DNA of 51,081 nt from Oribacterium sp. KHPX15 (lineage in GTDB: Bacteria; Bacillota; Clostridia; Lachnospirales; Lachnospiraceae), in NCBI RefSeq assembly GCF_900107835.1, contig NZ_FNRG01000028.1, positions 1-51,081 on the forward strand, written 5' to 3'. A model generated the notes under the pieces. That model was not told the origin of the DNA, ran no database searches, and saw only the letters and a list, made by a program, of their open reading frames with translations. Shown here piece after piece: positions 51,073 to 51,081 of the stretch. Positions within the stretch are counted from its first letter, which is position 1. The number at the start of each line of letters is the position of its first letter. Made by a program: the position numbers and the translations under genes.

Positions 51073-51081
51073 ATGAGAAAC
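51073..51081 (+). CDS. Start of the riboswitch-controlled gene (cut by window edge)
   Basis: ATG AGA AAC is visible seven bases after AAAGGA. Only three codons are present, so the product cannot be named. Position makes it the target of the tandem riboswitches. Confidence 0.55.

Overview
The window looks like chromosomal DNA of a Lachnospiraceae bacterium, most likely Butyrivibrio or Pseudobutyrivibrio. This is an inference from moderate-to-low GC, strong AGGAGG-type ribosome binding sites, several TTG/GTG starts, a FeoA-FeoB fusion, GPH and AGCS transporters, and above all a GH3 beta-glucosidase with reversed domain order, an arrangement known from Butyrivibrio fibrisolvens BglA. No rRNA, phage module or CRISPR array was seen.

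Layout. 1-140: the cut-off N-terminus of a TnpB-like protein (IS200/IS605 group). 180-2270: an AgrA/AgrC-like LytTR regulator and GHKL sensor kinase. 2400-9700: a glycoside operon with a GH2 enzyme, GPH symporter, permuted membrane-anchored GH3 enzyme and small membrane protein. 9800-15860: a complete ribose operon, rbsK-rbsD-rbsA-rbsC-rbsB-rbsR, with a promoter, a palindromic operator and a second operator-like site inside rbsD. 16050-24890: a choline-binding-repeat exoprotein, an amino acid:cation symporter, a lipoprotein ending in a protease-propeptide-like domain, an orphan membrane-fusion protein, an HD hydrolase, FeoAB and an exported nuclease. 24980-25420: a tRNA operon (Gly-TCC, Phe-GAA, Gly-GCC) with promoter and terminator.

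25500-33350: a broken ybaK, a vWA protein, YccF, then a DNA-damage operon (XRE-S24 self-cleaving repressor, Y-family polymerase, YolD-like small protein, SRAP/HMCES protein), a fused amino-acid ABC receptor-permease, and an HTH-Fic protein with a likely self-operator. 33350-50500: an accessory region in which intact small genes (immunity-like proteins, HD hydrolases, phosphatase, ArsC-like, TfoX-N, exonuclease, GNAT, diaminopropionate ammonia-lyase, PNPOx-like, DUF218) alternate with at least ten gene fragments. It contains a 127-bp duplicated ArsC-type 3' end, an aldo/keto reductase with an internal amber codon and a solitary IS200/IS605-like hairpin.

50690-51081: a promoter followed by two tandem class I cyclic-di-GMP (GEMM) riboswitches. 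The first has a transcription terminator; the second ends beside the ribosome binding site of a gene that starts nine bases before the window ends. Positions, motifs and base pairing were read by eye. Family names come from recognition of sequence motifs, not from database searches.
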